This document shows, piece by piece, positions 1-7,270 of a stretch of 12,101 bases of DNA. The translations under genes and the position numbers were made by a program. The notes under the pieces were generated by a model that did not search any database, was not told the origin of the DNA, and was given only the letters and a program-made list of their open reading frames with translations. The DNA is from Desulfamplus sp. (GTDB lineage Bacteria > Desulfobacterota > Desulfobacteria > Desulfobacterales > Desulfobacteraceae): NCBI GenBank assembly GCA_015232935.1, contig JADFYT010000043.1, positions 1 through 12,101 of the forward strand, read 5' to 3'. The first letter of the stretch is position 1, and each line of letters opens with the position of its first letter.

Positions 1-1
1 T

Positions 2-1099
2 TCAAGACGTGATTTTGTAAAGTTTCTTGGTATTTCAGGAGCAGCAATAGGATTGGTTGGCGGCCCTCTTGGTCTTGTACACAAAGCTCTGGCAGCTAAA
101 TCTATTACATGCCACTCCTGGGGAGGTTCAACATCTGAGGCACTAAGAAAGTTTGCGTTTGACCCTTTTACCAAAGAGACCGGAATCGAGGTTATTGATG
201 CAGCCTTCACAGGCATGGATGCTTTTTTAACCCAGGTAAAGGCATCTTATCCACCAGGAGGCGAGTTTAATATTGCCCACCTTAGTGCGGTCTATGATTA
301 TGCCAGATATACAGATCTGGGATTTGGTGTTGTTCTGGATGAGAGCAAGATCCCTAATCTTAAAAATGTAATGGTAAAGATGACCGAGACATTGAGAGCA
401 ATCACAAAAGGCACTCTTTCTGCGGTCCCGTACGACCTTGGACAGACTGGTATTGCATATAATACAAATAAAATCCCCAAGGAAAAGGCAGAAGAGATGG
501 GCGTATCTCTTCTGTTTGACAAGAGTCTGAAAGGAAAACTTGGTTCTTGGAGTGGCGATTTTAGAACAAACATGTGGTACGCAGCACTTCATACCGGTCA
601 AAGCCCCAATGATATCAAGGATATTGATGCGGTATGGAATGCCTTGAAAGAGCAGCAGGGTCTGATTAAAAAATACTGGGCATCAGGCTCCGAGCTTATG
701 AGCCTTCTGGCAAACGGAGATATTGATGCCACAGTTGCATGGTCAGGAAGAGTTGCGGCTCTCCAGAAAGAGGGACATCCAATTGGATATCTTGCACCGG
801 AGGGAACCTACTCCTGGATGGAATACATGTATGTTCTTAAGGGCACAGACCTTGATGTGGCACAAAAACTGTTAAACTTCATGCTTGAACCAAGTGCCGC
901 AATTGCCGTTGCAAAAGGTCAGAGTTATCCCTCAAGCCTTGATCCTACAAAAGTGCCCATGCCCGATGAGATCAAACAGCTTCCCGCATTTGATCCAACA
1001 GGAAAACTTGATGGATATCTGTTTGCAGATCCTGCTTACTGGAATTCTCATCAGCTTGAATGGACAGAAAAATGGGACAGGATTATGGCCGGCAAGTAG
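2..1099 (+). CDS. ABC transporter substrate-binding protein, PotD-like, Tat-exported (5' partial)
   Basis: Periplasmic solute-binding component of a spermidine/putrescine-type ABC importer. The frame is open from base 2, so the real start lies upstream of the window; the TTG at 53 falls inside the signal peptide and is not the start. The first visible residues, SRRDFVKFLG, form a twin-arginine (Tat) motif. A Gly/Ala/Leu-rich hydrophobic stretch and a likely ALA cleavage site just before AKSITCHSWGG follow. The mature part has the usual layout of the family: WGG start, a TGI element, a YDLGQTGIAYN hinge-like segment, and a C-terminal region with WSG, a YLAPEG element and a helical end (EWTEKWDRIM). 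365 residues are visible, close to full length for PotD/PotF proteins. The ATPase gene follows 142 nt downstream; no permease is in the window and one presumably lies upstream. Family is confident; the ligand cannot be read and need not be a polyamine. Confidence 0.88.
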   Translation, partial: SRRDFVKFLGISGAAIGLVGGPLGLVHKALAAKSITCHSWGGSTSEALRKFAFDPFTKETGIEVIDAAFTGMDAFLTQVKASYPPGGEFNIAHLSAVYDYARYTDLGFGVVLDESKIPNLKNVMVKMTETLRAITKGTLSAVPYDLGQTGIAYNTNKIPKEKAEEMGVSLLFDKSLKGKLGSWSGDFRTNMWYAALHTGQSPNDIKDIDAVWNALKEQQGLIKKYWASGSELMSLLANGDIDATVAWSGRVAALQKEGHPIGYLAPEGTYSWMEYMYVLKGTDLDVAQKLLNFMLEPSAAIAVAKGQSYPSSLDPTKVPMPDEIKQLPAFDPTGKLDGYLFADPAYWNSHQLEWTEKWDRIMAGK

Positions 1100-1186
1100 A
1101 GTAATCCTTTACCGTGAGAACACATAGTGCTTTTCATACTTGATGTGGCCAAATCCCGTCGGTCATGAAGATTTATAAAAAACAGG

Positions 1187-1215
1187 AGAGGGCATTCCAT
1201 TTGCGGATGTCCTCT
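1187..1215 (+). promoter_or_regulatory. Intergenic hairpin between binding-protein and ATPase genes
   Basis: AGAGGGCAT (1187-1195) pairs with ATGTCCTCT (1207-1215) in a 9-bp stem with one G-U pair and an 11-nt loop. No T-run follows, so it is not a classical terminator. Binding-protein genes are often expressed above their ATPase by 3'-end-stabilising hairpins, and this position fits such a role; that function is inference. Confidence 0.45.
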
Positions 1216-1241
1216 ACCAAAAAGTTGGGGAGAATATAGTT

Positions 1242-2342
1242 TTGAAACAGAAAAAAAACCCTGCATTTGTAAAATTCAAGGGGATTGAAAAGCGGTTCGG
1301 GAAAATCCTTGCTGTTAAAAAGATGGATCTTGAGATTCCAGAAGGCTCACTGGTCACTCTTCTGGGTCCGTCCGGGTGTGGAAAGACAACTCTATTGAGA
1401 ATGCTCGCGGGTCTGGAAGAGCCGACCAGCGGAGATATATACATAAATGGAAAAAGGGTCAATGATACACCGATCCACAAGCGAAATCTGGGAATTATAT
1501 TTCAAAATTATGCCCTGTTTCCCCATAAAACCATCTTTGAGAACGTGGCATTCGGGCTTAAATACAGAAATGTCCCAAAATCTGCCATAAAGGATAAGGT
1601 GGAAAAGGCATTGGAAACAGTGCGGCTTCCGGGCGTTGGCAACAGAATGCCCTCTCAATTATCAGGTGGTCAGCAGCAAAGAATAGCCCTTGCAAGAGCA
1701 ATTGTTATTGAACCGGATGTTCTGCTGATGGATGAACCGCTCTCTGCCCTTGATGAGAATTTAAGGGAGGATATGAGAAGAGAGATAGACAATCTTCAGC
1801 AGGAGCTTGGAGTTACGACTATTTTTGTCACCCATGACCAGAGAGAGGCACTGTCCATGTCTGATAAGGTTGTGGTGATGAAAGATGGTTTTGTCCAGCA
1901 GGAAGGGGCCCCAGAAGAGGTTTACAATAATTCGGCCAACCACTTTGTCGCCGATTTTCTGGGCCATTCCAATTTTTTGAACTGTACTGTGGCGGAAAAA
2001 TCTGACCGGTTCCTGAAAGTCACCCTTGAAGACGACACGGCCTTGCTTGCTGTTCCGTCAGGAGAGTTTAAGAACAACGACAAGGCAGAGATTGTAATAC
2101 GTGCACAGAAATTCAAACTTGGTTATCAGGCAGATTATGTTGAAGAGCAGGATATGAATGCCTTTTTTGGAAAAATTGTGGATCGCAGCTATATGGGCGG
2201 AGAGGTCAGCTATTTTGTGGAACTTAAGAATAAACGGGTTCTTCATGCAATCAATTTTGTCAAACGCACCCCCTACAGAAGAGGCGATGAGGTGTTTATG
2301 AAAGTTGCATATGCGAACTGTCGGCTCTTAAAGATAGATTAA
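1242..2342 (+). CDS. ABC transporter ATP-binding protein, PotA-like
   Basis: Cytoplasmic ATPase that powers the importer whose binding protein is encoded just upstream. The 366-residue protein has every ABC motif: Walker A GPSGCGKTT near residue 43, Q-loop IIFQNYALFPH, signature LSGGQQQR, Walker B VLLMDEP followed by the D-loop SALD, and the switch histidine in FVTHD. Residues from about 240 on form a TOBE-like beta domain, as in PotA, MalK and FbpC. The TTG start is supported by GGGGAGAA at 1227-1234, about 7 nt ahead; no competing ATG is better placed. The assignment to the spermidine/putrescine/iron/2-aminoethylphosphonate importer group rests on overall architecture and the neighbouring PotD-like gene. 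The substrate is unknown. Confidence 0.9.
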   Translation: MKQKKNPAFVKFKGIEKRFGKILAVKKMDLEIPEGSLVTLLGPSGCGKTTLLRMLAGLEEPTSGDIYINGKRVNDTPIHKRNLGIIFQNYALFPHKTIFENVAFGLKYRNVPKSAIKDKVEKALETVRLPGVGNRMPSQLSGGQQQRIALARAIVIEPDVLLMDEPLSALDENLREDMRREIDNLQQELGVTTIFVTHDQREALSMSDKVVVMKDGFVQQEGAPEEVYNNSANHFVADFLGHSNFLNCTVAEKSDRFLKVTLEDDTALLAVPSGEFKNNDKAEIVIRAQKFKLGYQADYVEEQDMNAFFGKIVDRSYMGGEVSYFVELKNKRVLHAINFVKRTPYRRGDEVFMKVAYANCRLLKID

Positions 2343-2424
2343 ACTTTCATGGCCTTTGCGTGGCTACCCGAATAGTAAAAATAAAAATGTATTTTCATGG
2401 TAAAGATATAAGAAGGGCTTGATA

Positions 2425-2757
2425 GTGGATTTCAAAGATTTTTCAGGCAATAAAATAGTCAGGAAAAGTTTTAGCTGGATTAAGAAAAATCTTGATCCTT
2501 CAATGAGCTATATCATTTTTGAGAATGATTTGAACAAGCAGGCAGCCTCTATCTTTTCCGAATCTCTCATCGCATATCAATACCTGAAAAAAGAGAATTG
2601 TTCCTGGAAAAAGGTCTATGATAGCGGCTGTTCAAAAGAGTACCTGGTAATACAGATTGATCCTGGATATGAAGATCAGACATTGGGAAAGGTTATGGGA
2701 TACGGCTTCCCAAACGATACTGTATATTATTTATACAAAGCAGAAGAGAAGTTATAA
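2425..2757 (+). CDS. Small protein of unknown function
   Basis: Not recognised as any family. The product is about 110 residues, soluble in appearance, with no signal peptide or membrane segment, rich in Lys, Tyr, Ser and acidic residues. It has two cysteines (in ENCSW and SGCSK), but no metal motif. The frame can also start at TTG 2419, but AGAAGGG at 2411-2417 almost touches that codon. GTG 2425 sits 7 nt behind it and is preferred. The gene lies 82 nt after the ABC ATPase on the same strand, and a strong hairpin begins 1 nt after its stop. Position suggests it belongs with the transporter genes; no function is inferred from sequence. Confidence 0.6.
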   Translation: MDFKDFSGNKIVRKSFSWIKKNLDPSMSYIIFENDLNKQAASIFSESLIAYQYLKKENCSWKKVYDSGCSKEYLVIQIDPGYEDQTLGKVMGYGFPNDTVYYLYKAEEKL

Positions 2758-2758
2758 A

Positions 2759-2782
2759 CAGAGCCTGTAATGACAGGCTTTG
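2759..2782 (+). terminator. Stable hairpin immediately after the small gene; possible terminator
   Basis: CAGAGCCTGT (2759-2768) and ACAGGCTTTG (2773-2782) form a 10-bp stem with one G-U pair and an AATG loop, 1 nt after the stop codon at 2757. The U-run expected of an intrinsic terminator is missing, so it may be a leaky terminator or an mRNA-end stabiliser separating the transporter genes from the radical SAM gene. Confidence 0.5.
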
Positions 2783-2806
2783 CTGGAAGCAATTTATATC
2801 AAAGTC

Positions 2807-2822
2807 GTAAGTTCTCAACAAG
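2807..2822 (+). repeat. Short intergenic repeat, copy 1
   Basis: GTAAGTTCTCAACAAG matches GTAAGTTCTCAATAAG at 5541-5556 at 15 of 16 positions. The two copies lie in the gaps on either side of the radical SAM gene. Copy 1 overlaps the left arm of the leader hairpin at 2809-2853. Confidence 0.5.
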
Positions 2823-2902
2823 CCTCAATATCATGATGTTCTTATTGAGACTTTCATTCTTGGTTATGGTCAAGAGCCAATACCCCGCTCCGGCCGTGCC
2901 GG
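2809..2902 (+). promoter_or_regulatory. Structured leader upstream of the KamA-like gene
   Basis: The 183 nt ahead of the radical SAM gene contain, besides the hairpin at 2759-2782, two further inverted repeats. AAGTTCTCAACAAG (2809-2822) is complementary to CTTATTGAGACTT (2841-2853) with one mismatch and one bulge. CCGGC-CGT-GCCGG (2890-2902) is a perfect 5-bp GC stem 25 nt before the Shine-Dalgarno. This could be a regulatory leader, or unrelated hairpins around a promoter. No known riboswitch class was recognised. Confidence 0.35.
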
Positions 2903-2940
2903 TTATTGAAAATGAAATTTTTGTTTAAAGGAAGACAGTA

Positions 2941-5541
2941 ATGGAAAGGAATGGTCGTTCGCTCAACATAGAGTTCAAACATTCGGGTGAGACAAGAGAG
3001 GTCTCGCTTGCCGCCCTGACAGACGCTGTAGCTGGTTTTCTGGATATCTATGGGACGATAGGGCTTGCAGGAAAGCAATTGTGCAGCGTGGCAGGTGATG
3101 GTAATGGCTCTGAGAAATTCTCAAATCTTCTGAGAGATACGGGATATACTGATGATCCGGAAGGATTTTTTACCCGGATTTTATCTAATATCGTAGATGG
3201 CCAGATGGAAAAGGTGACAATCAATAATATCGAGATTCCTCACCTTCTGCTGATGGCAATACTTGAGCAGGTAATTCCAGGAAACGGATATATCTCTATT
3301 AAAGATACCTGCCAGCTTGAAAAAAACACACATTTGTCAGTGCCTGAAAAACAGAGAGATCAGATTCAGCAGGTGATTGAAAAATATCCTGTAAGATTGT
3401 CCCGTCACACCATACGCCAGATGCTGGTTGCAAAGGATGTGGCTTATCAATATATGCCGTTTGTTGAAGAGCTCGACTCCATCGGCCACACCAACACCTG
3501 GATCGGCCAGTTTCATGACGGTCTTTTAGAGCAGATGTACCAGAACCGTGTTATTTTCCTTTTAAATATGGCTTGCCCTGTTTACTGCCGTTTCTGCTTC
3601 AGAAAGCATAAAGATTCAAGAAATGAGAAGAACCCGACTGTAGAGGATGTTGAACGGGCGGTTCAGCACGTTAAAGATTCCCCCTCCATAAAAGAGATTG
3701 TTGTTACCGGAGGTGACCCTTTCATGAATAGGGCAAATATGGCAGCCACCATTGATGGAATCATGAAGGTTGATCATGTTCAGACTATCCGTCTTGCCAC
3801 ACGCTCCATAGCTTATTATCCTGATCTTTTTCTTCAAAATGAGTCCGCATATCTGAAATATCTAAAACAGAAGAGCCTTGAGCTTCAGCAGAACGGAAAA
3901 CGGATGGAGGTTGCTACCCACTTTATCCATCCGGATGAGATCTCACCTGAAAGCCTTGAAATTATCTCCGATCTTGTAAAAAACGGGATTGCTGTCTATA
4001 TCCAGACTCCTTTTTTAAGTGACTGCAATGACAAAGGGCCTGAACTTGTAAGGCTTTTCAGTCTGTTGAGAGGTGCCGGAGCCGAACTTCATTATATCTA
4101 TATTCCATGCAGCCCGATTCATGGAAACAGCATATACTGGAGTTCTCTTTCAGAAGGGATCTCTATTGCCCGTCATCTTCGTGCTCATCTGTCTGACAGA
4201 GTCATCCCAAGAATTTGTACAGCAACCCCGATAGGAAAAATGGACTGGTACACAAGCGGCTGGGCAGTTGAGAAGGTAAAAGAAAATGATAACTTTATCT
4301 GGATAAGAACTCCTTATACACCCTCTTACTTCAAGGCATTTGCTCCGCTTGCAAATGAACTTTCCAATATTAGGGTTAATGCCGAAGGAACAATTGATAT
4401 TCAGTATATGGCAAAGATTGGAGATGAATCTTTTCTGCATGGCCCAAGACCTGTAAGAGCTGAACGACTGGTCAATGCAAAAAATAGCTGTACCACTGGA
4501 AATAATGTGGTTTCATCAGGCGAAAGAAGTGTGGCTTCAACCGATGAAAAGAATATGCCTTCAACCAATGATATCAAGATGCTTAAATCCTTGCTGGCAA
4601 ATCAAAGGCAAACCAGCTCTTCCATTGTGGAGACAGGCCTTGGAAAACTCATCCGGCTCCATGAGACTCGTGTTGAGATAGATGTCAGAGCCTCTGAAGA
4701 TGAACTTGATTACATAAGATCAGACGATAGAATCACAGATGTGATAATATCGACTATAATATCAACAAGTGAATCACCACCATTATCACCATTACCATCA
4801 TCATCAACAACGGCATTCGTCGATATTATTGATTCTCTTTCTCGCATCAGGCATCTTATAAGAAAATTACAGGATATTCCTCATGTTAATGCTGTGCGCT
4901 TGGTCAGCATGAGGTTGAACTGCAACCCTGAAGCCTATACAAGGGGGGTGATCAATACTCTTGGAGACTTGAACGCACTGAGCGTAGTAAATCCTTTACG
5001 AATAGAGATCGAGACATGGTTTACCCTGGCAGATGAGATAACCGATCTGCATGCAAGAGTTGTAAGAAGACTCAACAACCGAGGCGTTACAGTTTATTGC
5101 AACACCGCTCTTCTTGGAGGTGTCAATGATTGTGATGAAAAGATCCATGCACTTGCATATGCTGCAAGAAAAGCAGGCATGGAGTTTCATCACCTTTATG
5201 TAGCGGGGCTTCCCATTCAACATAAGTGGAATATTGAGCATCCGGTGGACTCCCATGATGTTGTTGATATCGCCACAAAGGTAAGACGTGAGGGGTCGGG
5301 AAGAGAGATTCCAAGATATATAGTTGCCACGCGGATTGGTGAAGTGGATTATGGCTTGACATCATCTTTTGTCCATGACAATGGCGGTCTCAAGATAAAA
5401 CTTGGCTGTTATGATCTGGCATATTATAAAGCACTGAATAAAAATTTTGTACTGCCGGAAGGCGTCTCTATGGATGATGATGGACACCCTGTTGCCCCAC
5501 TTAAAGGATTTATAAAAACATCCGGTTTCCCGATTTCATAG
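2941..5541 (+). CDS. Tandem KamA-family radical SAM protein: active-looking first half, degenerate second half
   Basis: Related to lysine 2,3-aminomutase, whose members use a [4Fe-4S] cluster, SAM and usually PLP to make radicals on amino acids. The first half (about 130-500) carries the cluster cysteines C212, C216, C219 (CPVYCRFC), the SAM-contacting GGDP at 257-260, and ATHFIHPDE. The usual PLP motif PGGGGK is absent; PIGK with K433 lies at the equivalent place. After a linker (about 505-570), residues about 575-866 repeat the family fold (ITDVIIST, RIEIETWF, NTALLGGVND, IVATRIGEVDY). This half has no cluster cysteines, a Ser/Pro-rich insertion where GGDP should be, and E801 in place of K433. 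KamA proteins are usually about 400-470 aa, so this is double length. AAAGGAAG at 2927-2934 supports the ATG. Reaction and substrate are unknown; an amino acid or polyamine linked to the upstream importer is a guess. Confidence 0.85.
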   Translation: MERNGRSLNIEFKHSGETREVSLAALTDAVAGFLDIYGTIGLAGKQLCSVAGDGNGSEKFSNLLRDTGYTDDPEGFFTRILSNIVDGQMEKVTINNIEIPHLLLMAILEQVIPGNGYISIKDTCQLEKNTHLSVPEKQRDQIQQVIEKYPVRLSRHTIRQMLVAKDVAYQYMPFVEELDSIGHTNTWIGQFHDGLLEQMYQNRVIFLLNMACPVYCRFCFRKHKDSRNEKNPTVEDVERAVQHVKDSPSIKEIVVTGGDPFMNRANMAATIDGIMKVDHVQTIRLATRSIAYYPDLFLQNESAYLKYLKQKSLELQQNGKRMEVATHFIHPDEISPESLEIISDLVKNGIAVYIQTPFLSDCNDKGPELVRLFSLLRGAGAELHYIYIPCSPIHGNSIYWSSLSEGISIARHLRAHLSDRVIPRICTATPIGKMDWYTSGWAVEKVKENDNFIWIRTPYTPSYFKAFAPLANELSNIRVNAEGTIDIQYMAKIGDESFLHGPRPVRAERLVNAKNSCTTGNNVVSSGERSVASTDEKNMPSTNDIKMLKSLLANQRQTSSSIVETGLGKLIRLHETRVEIDVRASEDELDYIRSDDRITDVIISTIISTSESPPLSPLPSSSTTAFVDIIDSLSRIRHLIRKLQDIPHVNAVRLVSMRLNCNPEAYTRGVINTLGDLNALSVVNPLRIEIETWFTLADEITDLHARVVRRLNNRGVTVYCNTALLGGVNDCDEKIHALAYAARKAGMEFHHLYVAGLPIQHKWNIEHPVDSHDVVDIATKVRREGSGREIPRYIVATRIGEVDYGLTSSFVHDNGGLKIKLGCYDLAYYKALNKNFVLPEGVSMDDDGHPVAPLKGFIKTSGFPIS
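4507..4578 (+). repeat. Three degenerate 24-bp tandem repeats in the interdomain linker
   Basis: Units 4507-4530, 4531-4554 and 4555-4578 encode the octapeptides VVSSGERS, VASTDEKN and MPSTNDIK. They sit in the polar linker joining the two KamA-like halves, which suggests the flexible linker grew by repeat duplication. Confidence 0.55.
4772..4811 (+). repeat. G-free CAY/TCA-rich low-complexity tract inside the second KamA-like domain
   Basis: Forty bases without a single G on the + strand, built of CCA, TCA and TTA triplets. They encode a Ser/Pro/Leu stretch (about residues 611-624) exactly where the first domain has its GGDP loop. It looks like a microsatellite-type insertion that replaced the SAM-binding loop. 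Confidence 0.6.
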
Positions 5542-5556
5542 TAAGTTCTCAATAAG
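5541..5556 (+). repeat. Short intergenic repeat, copy 2
   Basis: GTAAGTTCTCAATAAG begins directly on the last base of the radical SAM stop codon and matches 2807-2822 with one difference. Unlike copy 1 it has no clear inverted partner nearby. Confidence 0.5.
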
Positions 5557-5596
5557 TCCGGGTAAATTTTTAAAACTTTATGGATTAAAGATAAAA

Positions 5597-6268
5597 ATGA
5601 TGAGATTTCCCTATATCGCATACAGCAACAAAGCGGCTATTGAGCCCATTTTTAAAAATTTGACAGGAGAGCCTTTGATTCTGGACATGTCGGTTAACTC
5701 CAATATATTTACGGATTCCGGTGTTGATGTCCGTGATCAGAAGAGCTTGCAAAAACTTCTGGATGATATGATGCATGACAGATATACGTGGGGCGTTTCA
5801 TCATATCTTGAAAACAGGGAAGTTCTTCTCTCACAGTGCCCGCAGATGGTTGCAGAGAAGCGGTTTTATCACCTGGGTCTTGATATTATCGTGCCACTTG
5901 GAACTCCTTTGCATGCCCCGTTGGATGCCAAAGTAAAAGAGAGCGGCTATGAAGATGGCGAAGGTAATTACGGTTCTTACGTTCTTTTAATGCATGAAAA
6001 TCCATATTTTGAAACATTCTACAGCTTTTACGGACATCTTAAAAGCGACAGCCTTCCAGATGCAGGAACAGAGTTTAAAGCTGGACAGATCTTCTCGCAT
6101 ATCGGAGATTTTCATGAAAACGGCAACTGGTTTTATCACACCCATCTTCAGGTAATAACTGAAAAAGGGCTTGAATTGGGATATATTTCAAAGGGGTATT
6201 GCACTTCAAAGGATCTTGAATATATGGATACTCTCTGTCCATCACCTTTGCCTCTGTTCAAAATTTAA
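5597..6268 (+). CDS. M23 (LytM-type) metallopeptidase-domain protein without a signal peptide
   Basis: A 223-residue protein whose second half is an M23/LytM fold. H92 and D96 (HLGLD, the HX3D zinc motif), H147 (FYGHL) and H181-H183 (HTH, the HXH motif) are all present, as are the core phrases VPLGTPLHAPLD and FKAGQIFSHIGD. Classical M23 enzymes cleave peptidoglycan cross-links outside the membrane, but no signal peptide or membrane segment is visible here. The N-terminal block (YTWGVSSYLENREVL) resembles, from memory, the region before the M23 module in cytosolic aminotransferase/phosphotransferase fusion proteins. This may therefore be a stand-alone version of a metabolic M23 domain. The Shine-Dalgarno is weak (AAAG at 5588-5590); ATG 5600 is an equally possible start. 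The gene follows the radical SAM gene by 55 nt, arguing for joint function. Confidence 0.8.
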   Translation: MMRFPYIAYSNKAAIEPIFKNLTGEPLILDMSVNSNIFTDSGVDVRDQKSLQKLLDDMMHDRYTWGVSSYLENREVLLSQCPQMVAEKRFYHLGLDIIVPLGTPLHAPLDAKVKESGYEDGEGNYGSYVLLMHENPYFETFYSFYGHLKSDSLPDAGTEFKAGQIFSHIGDFHENGNWFYHTHLQVITEKGLELGYISKGYCTSKDLEYMDTLCPSPLPLFKI

Positions 6269-6484
6269 TCATTTGTTAAGTATAGAGTTCCAGAAAAGTC
6301 TTTTGGTAAGACAAAACCTTTGCCAGTGCTCTAAGGCAACATCTCCACCAAATTTAATTATCTGGAAAACTATATTTAATGATTTTTTGACACACCATCT
6401 GTTCTTTTTTAACATTCCCATCCGGCCCTGTTATTGGCCATAATTAGGTCATTACAGATGGCCATTAACATCTGGAAGTTTATA
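6269..6484. other. Convergent intergenic region, no gene seen
   Basis: AT-rich spacer between the 3' ends of the M23 gene and trxC. Weak hairpins only: GTCTT-TTGGT-AAGAC at 6298-6312 and CAGATG/CATCTG at 6455-6474. The second lies about 10 nt beyond the trxC stop and could be part of its 3' end, but neither has a T-run. No coding remnant was recognised. Confidence 0.5.
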
Positions 6485-6928
6485 TCAAAGCATTGCATTA
6501 ATCCTGTTGATAATCTCTGACTTTGCAAGTGCTCCTACAGCGGTATCAACAAGCTTGCCATGTTTAAAAAAAAGCATGGTCGGAATGCTTTTGACAGAAT
6601 ATTGAGCTGCCGTTGCATGATTTTCATCCATATTTATTTTTACGATCTTGATCTGTCCCGCATATTCCCGTGCAAGATCGTCAAGCACAGGCCCAATAGA
6701 TCTGCAAGGACCGCACCAGGGTGCCCAGCAGTCAACCAGAACCGCCCCTTTATGCTCCATTACCTCTTTTTGAAACATGCTGTCTGTCGCATTGACTGTA
6801 AAATACGGGATTCCGGCAAGAGATTCCTTGCACTTTGAGCATATGGGTCTTTCGTTTACTCTGGAAACCGGAATCCTGTTTTTTGTTTTACATTTTTTGC
6901 ATGCAATAATTATCTTATCTTCAGACAT
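6485..6928 (-). CDS. trxC: Thioredoxin 2 (zinc-binding thioredoxin)
   Basis: Cytoplasmic dithiol-disulfide oxidoreductase. The 147 residues divide into an N-terminal zinc ribbon with two CXXC pairs (C10/C13 and C30/C33) and a complete thioredoxin domain. The latter has the active site WCGPC (71-75), buried Asp66 before CWAPWCGPC, and cis-proline in SIPT (P116). Zinc ribbon plus WCGPC and this length are diagnostic of TrxC rather than TrxA. AAGGAGAT at 6938-6945 precedes the ATG at good spacing. It is transcribed toward the M23 gene and stands alone; its right neighbour is a decayed + strand gene. TrxC proteins are commonly linked to oxidative and metal stress defence; no regulator site was identified here. 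Confidence 0.93.
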   Translation of the reverse strand: MSEDKIIIACKKCKTKNRIPVSRVNERPICSKCKESLAGIPYFTVNATDSMFQKEVMEHKGAVLVDCWAPWCGPCRSIGPVLDDLAREYAGQIKIVKINMDENHATAAQYSVKSIPTMLFFKHGKLVDTAVGALAKSEIINRINAML

Positions 6929-6998
6929 GGTTTATATATCTCCTTATTAACTAGTTGAAATGTCAACAGAACCTAATCTTGCAAAAAGTTGGTGAACA

Positions 6999-7270
6999 AT
7001 GAACTCACAATCTCAAGGAAAAGCAAAAATCAAGCCGCAGGAATATCTGGAGTTTGAAAAAAATCTGAACTCAGACATGAATATTTTGATGGTGAAATAT
7101 TTGCAATGGCGGGGGCAAGTCTGAATCATAATTGAAGCACACTTTATGACTCCACCGAAGCGTATGACAGAGGAGTCAAATTCCACCATTATCAGCTTGT
7201 ACTATCATTGAAGGAGTATATTCTTGTATCCCAACATTACCGTCTTTATGGACAAGTTTGTCAGGATTAA
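6999..7270 (+). pseudogene. Decayed Uma2-family (DUF820) endonuclease-like gene
   Basis: Two pieces of a Uma2-family protein, usually about 190 aa, are readable. The first begins at ATG 6999 (AKIKPQEYLEFEK). After a one-base frame change near 7075-7081 it continues as EYFDGEIFAMAGASLNHN, the typical Uma2 N-terminal signature. An in-frame TGA at 7133 follows. The same frame then resumes with LYDSTEAYDRGVKF and LKEYILVSQ, the typical C-terminal part, and stops at 7268-7270. Roughly 60 central residues that carry most of the PD-(D/E)XK catalytic core are deleted. The remnant overlaps the 3' end of the convergent GGDEF/HD-GYP gene by a few bases. Uma2 genes are often multicopy, mobile-like paralogues; this copy is clearly non-functional. 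Confidence 0.8.

Noticed and set aside
53..1099. TTG at 53 as the start of the binding-protein gene
   Set aside because: It lies within the hydrophobic part of a Tat signal whose SRRDFVKFLG motif is encoded just upstream in the same frame; the start is outside the window.
2419..2424. TTG 2419 as start of the small unknown gene
   Set aside because: It leaves almost no space after AGAAGGG (2411-2417); GTG 2425 has normal spacing.
6961..6966. TTGACA-like -35 box for trxC on the minus strand
   Set aside because: No -10 hexamer lies at acceptable spacing before the Shine-Dalgarno.
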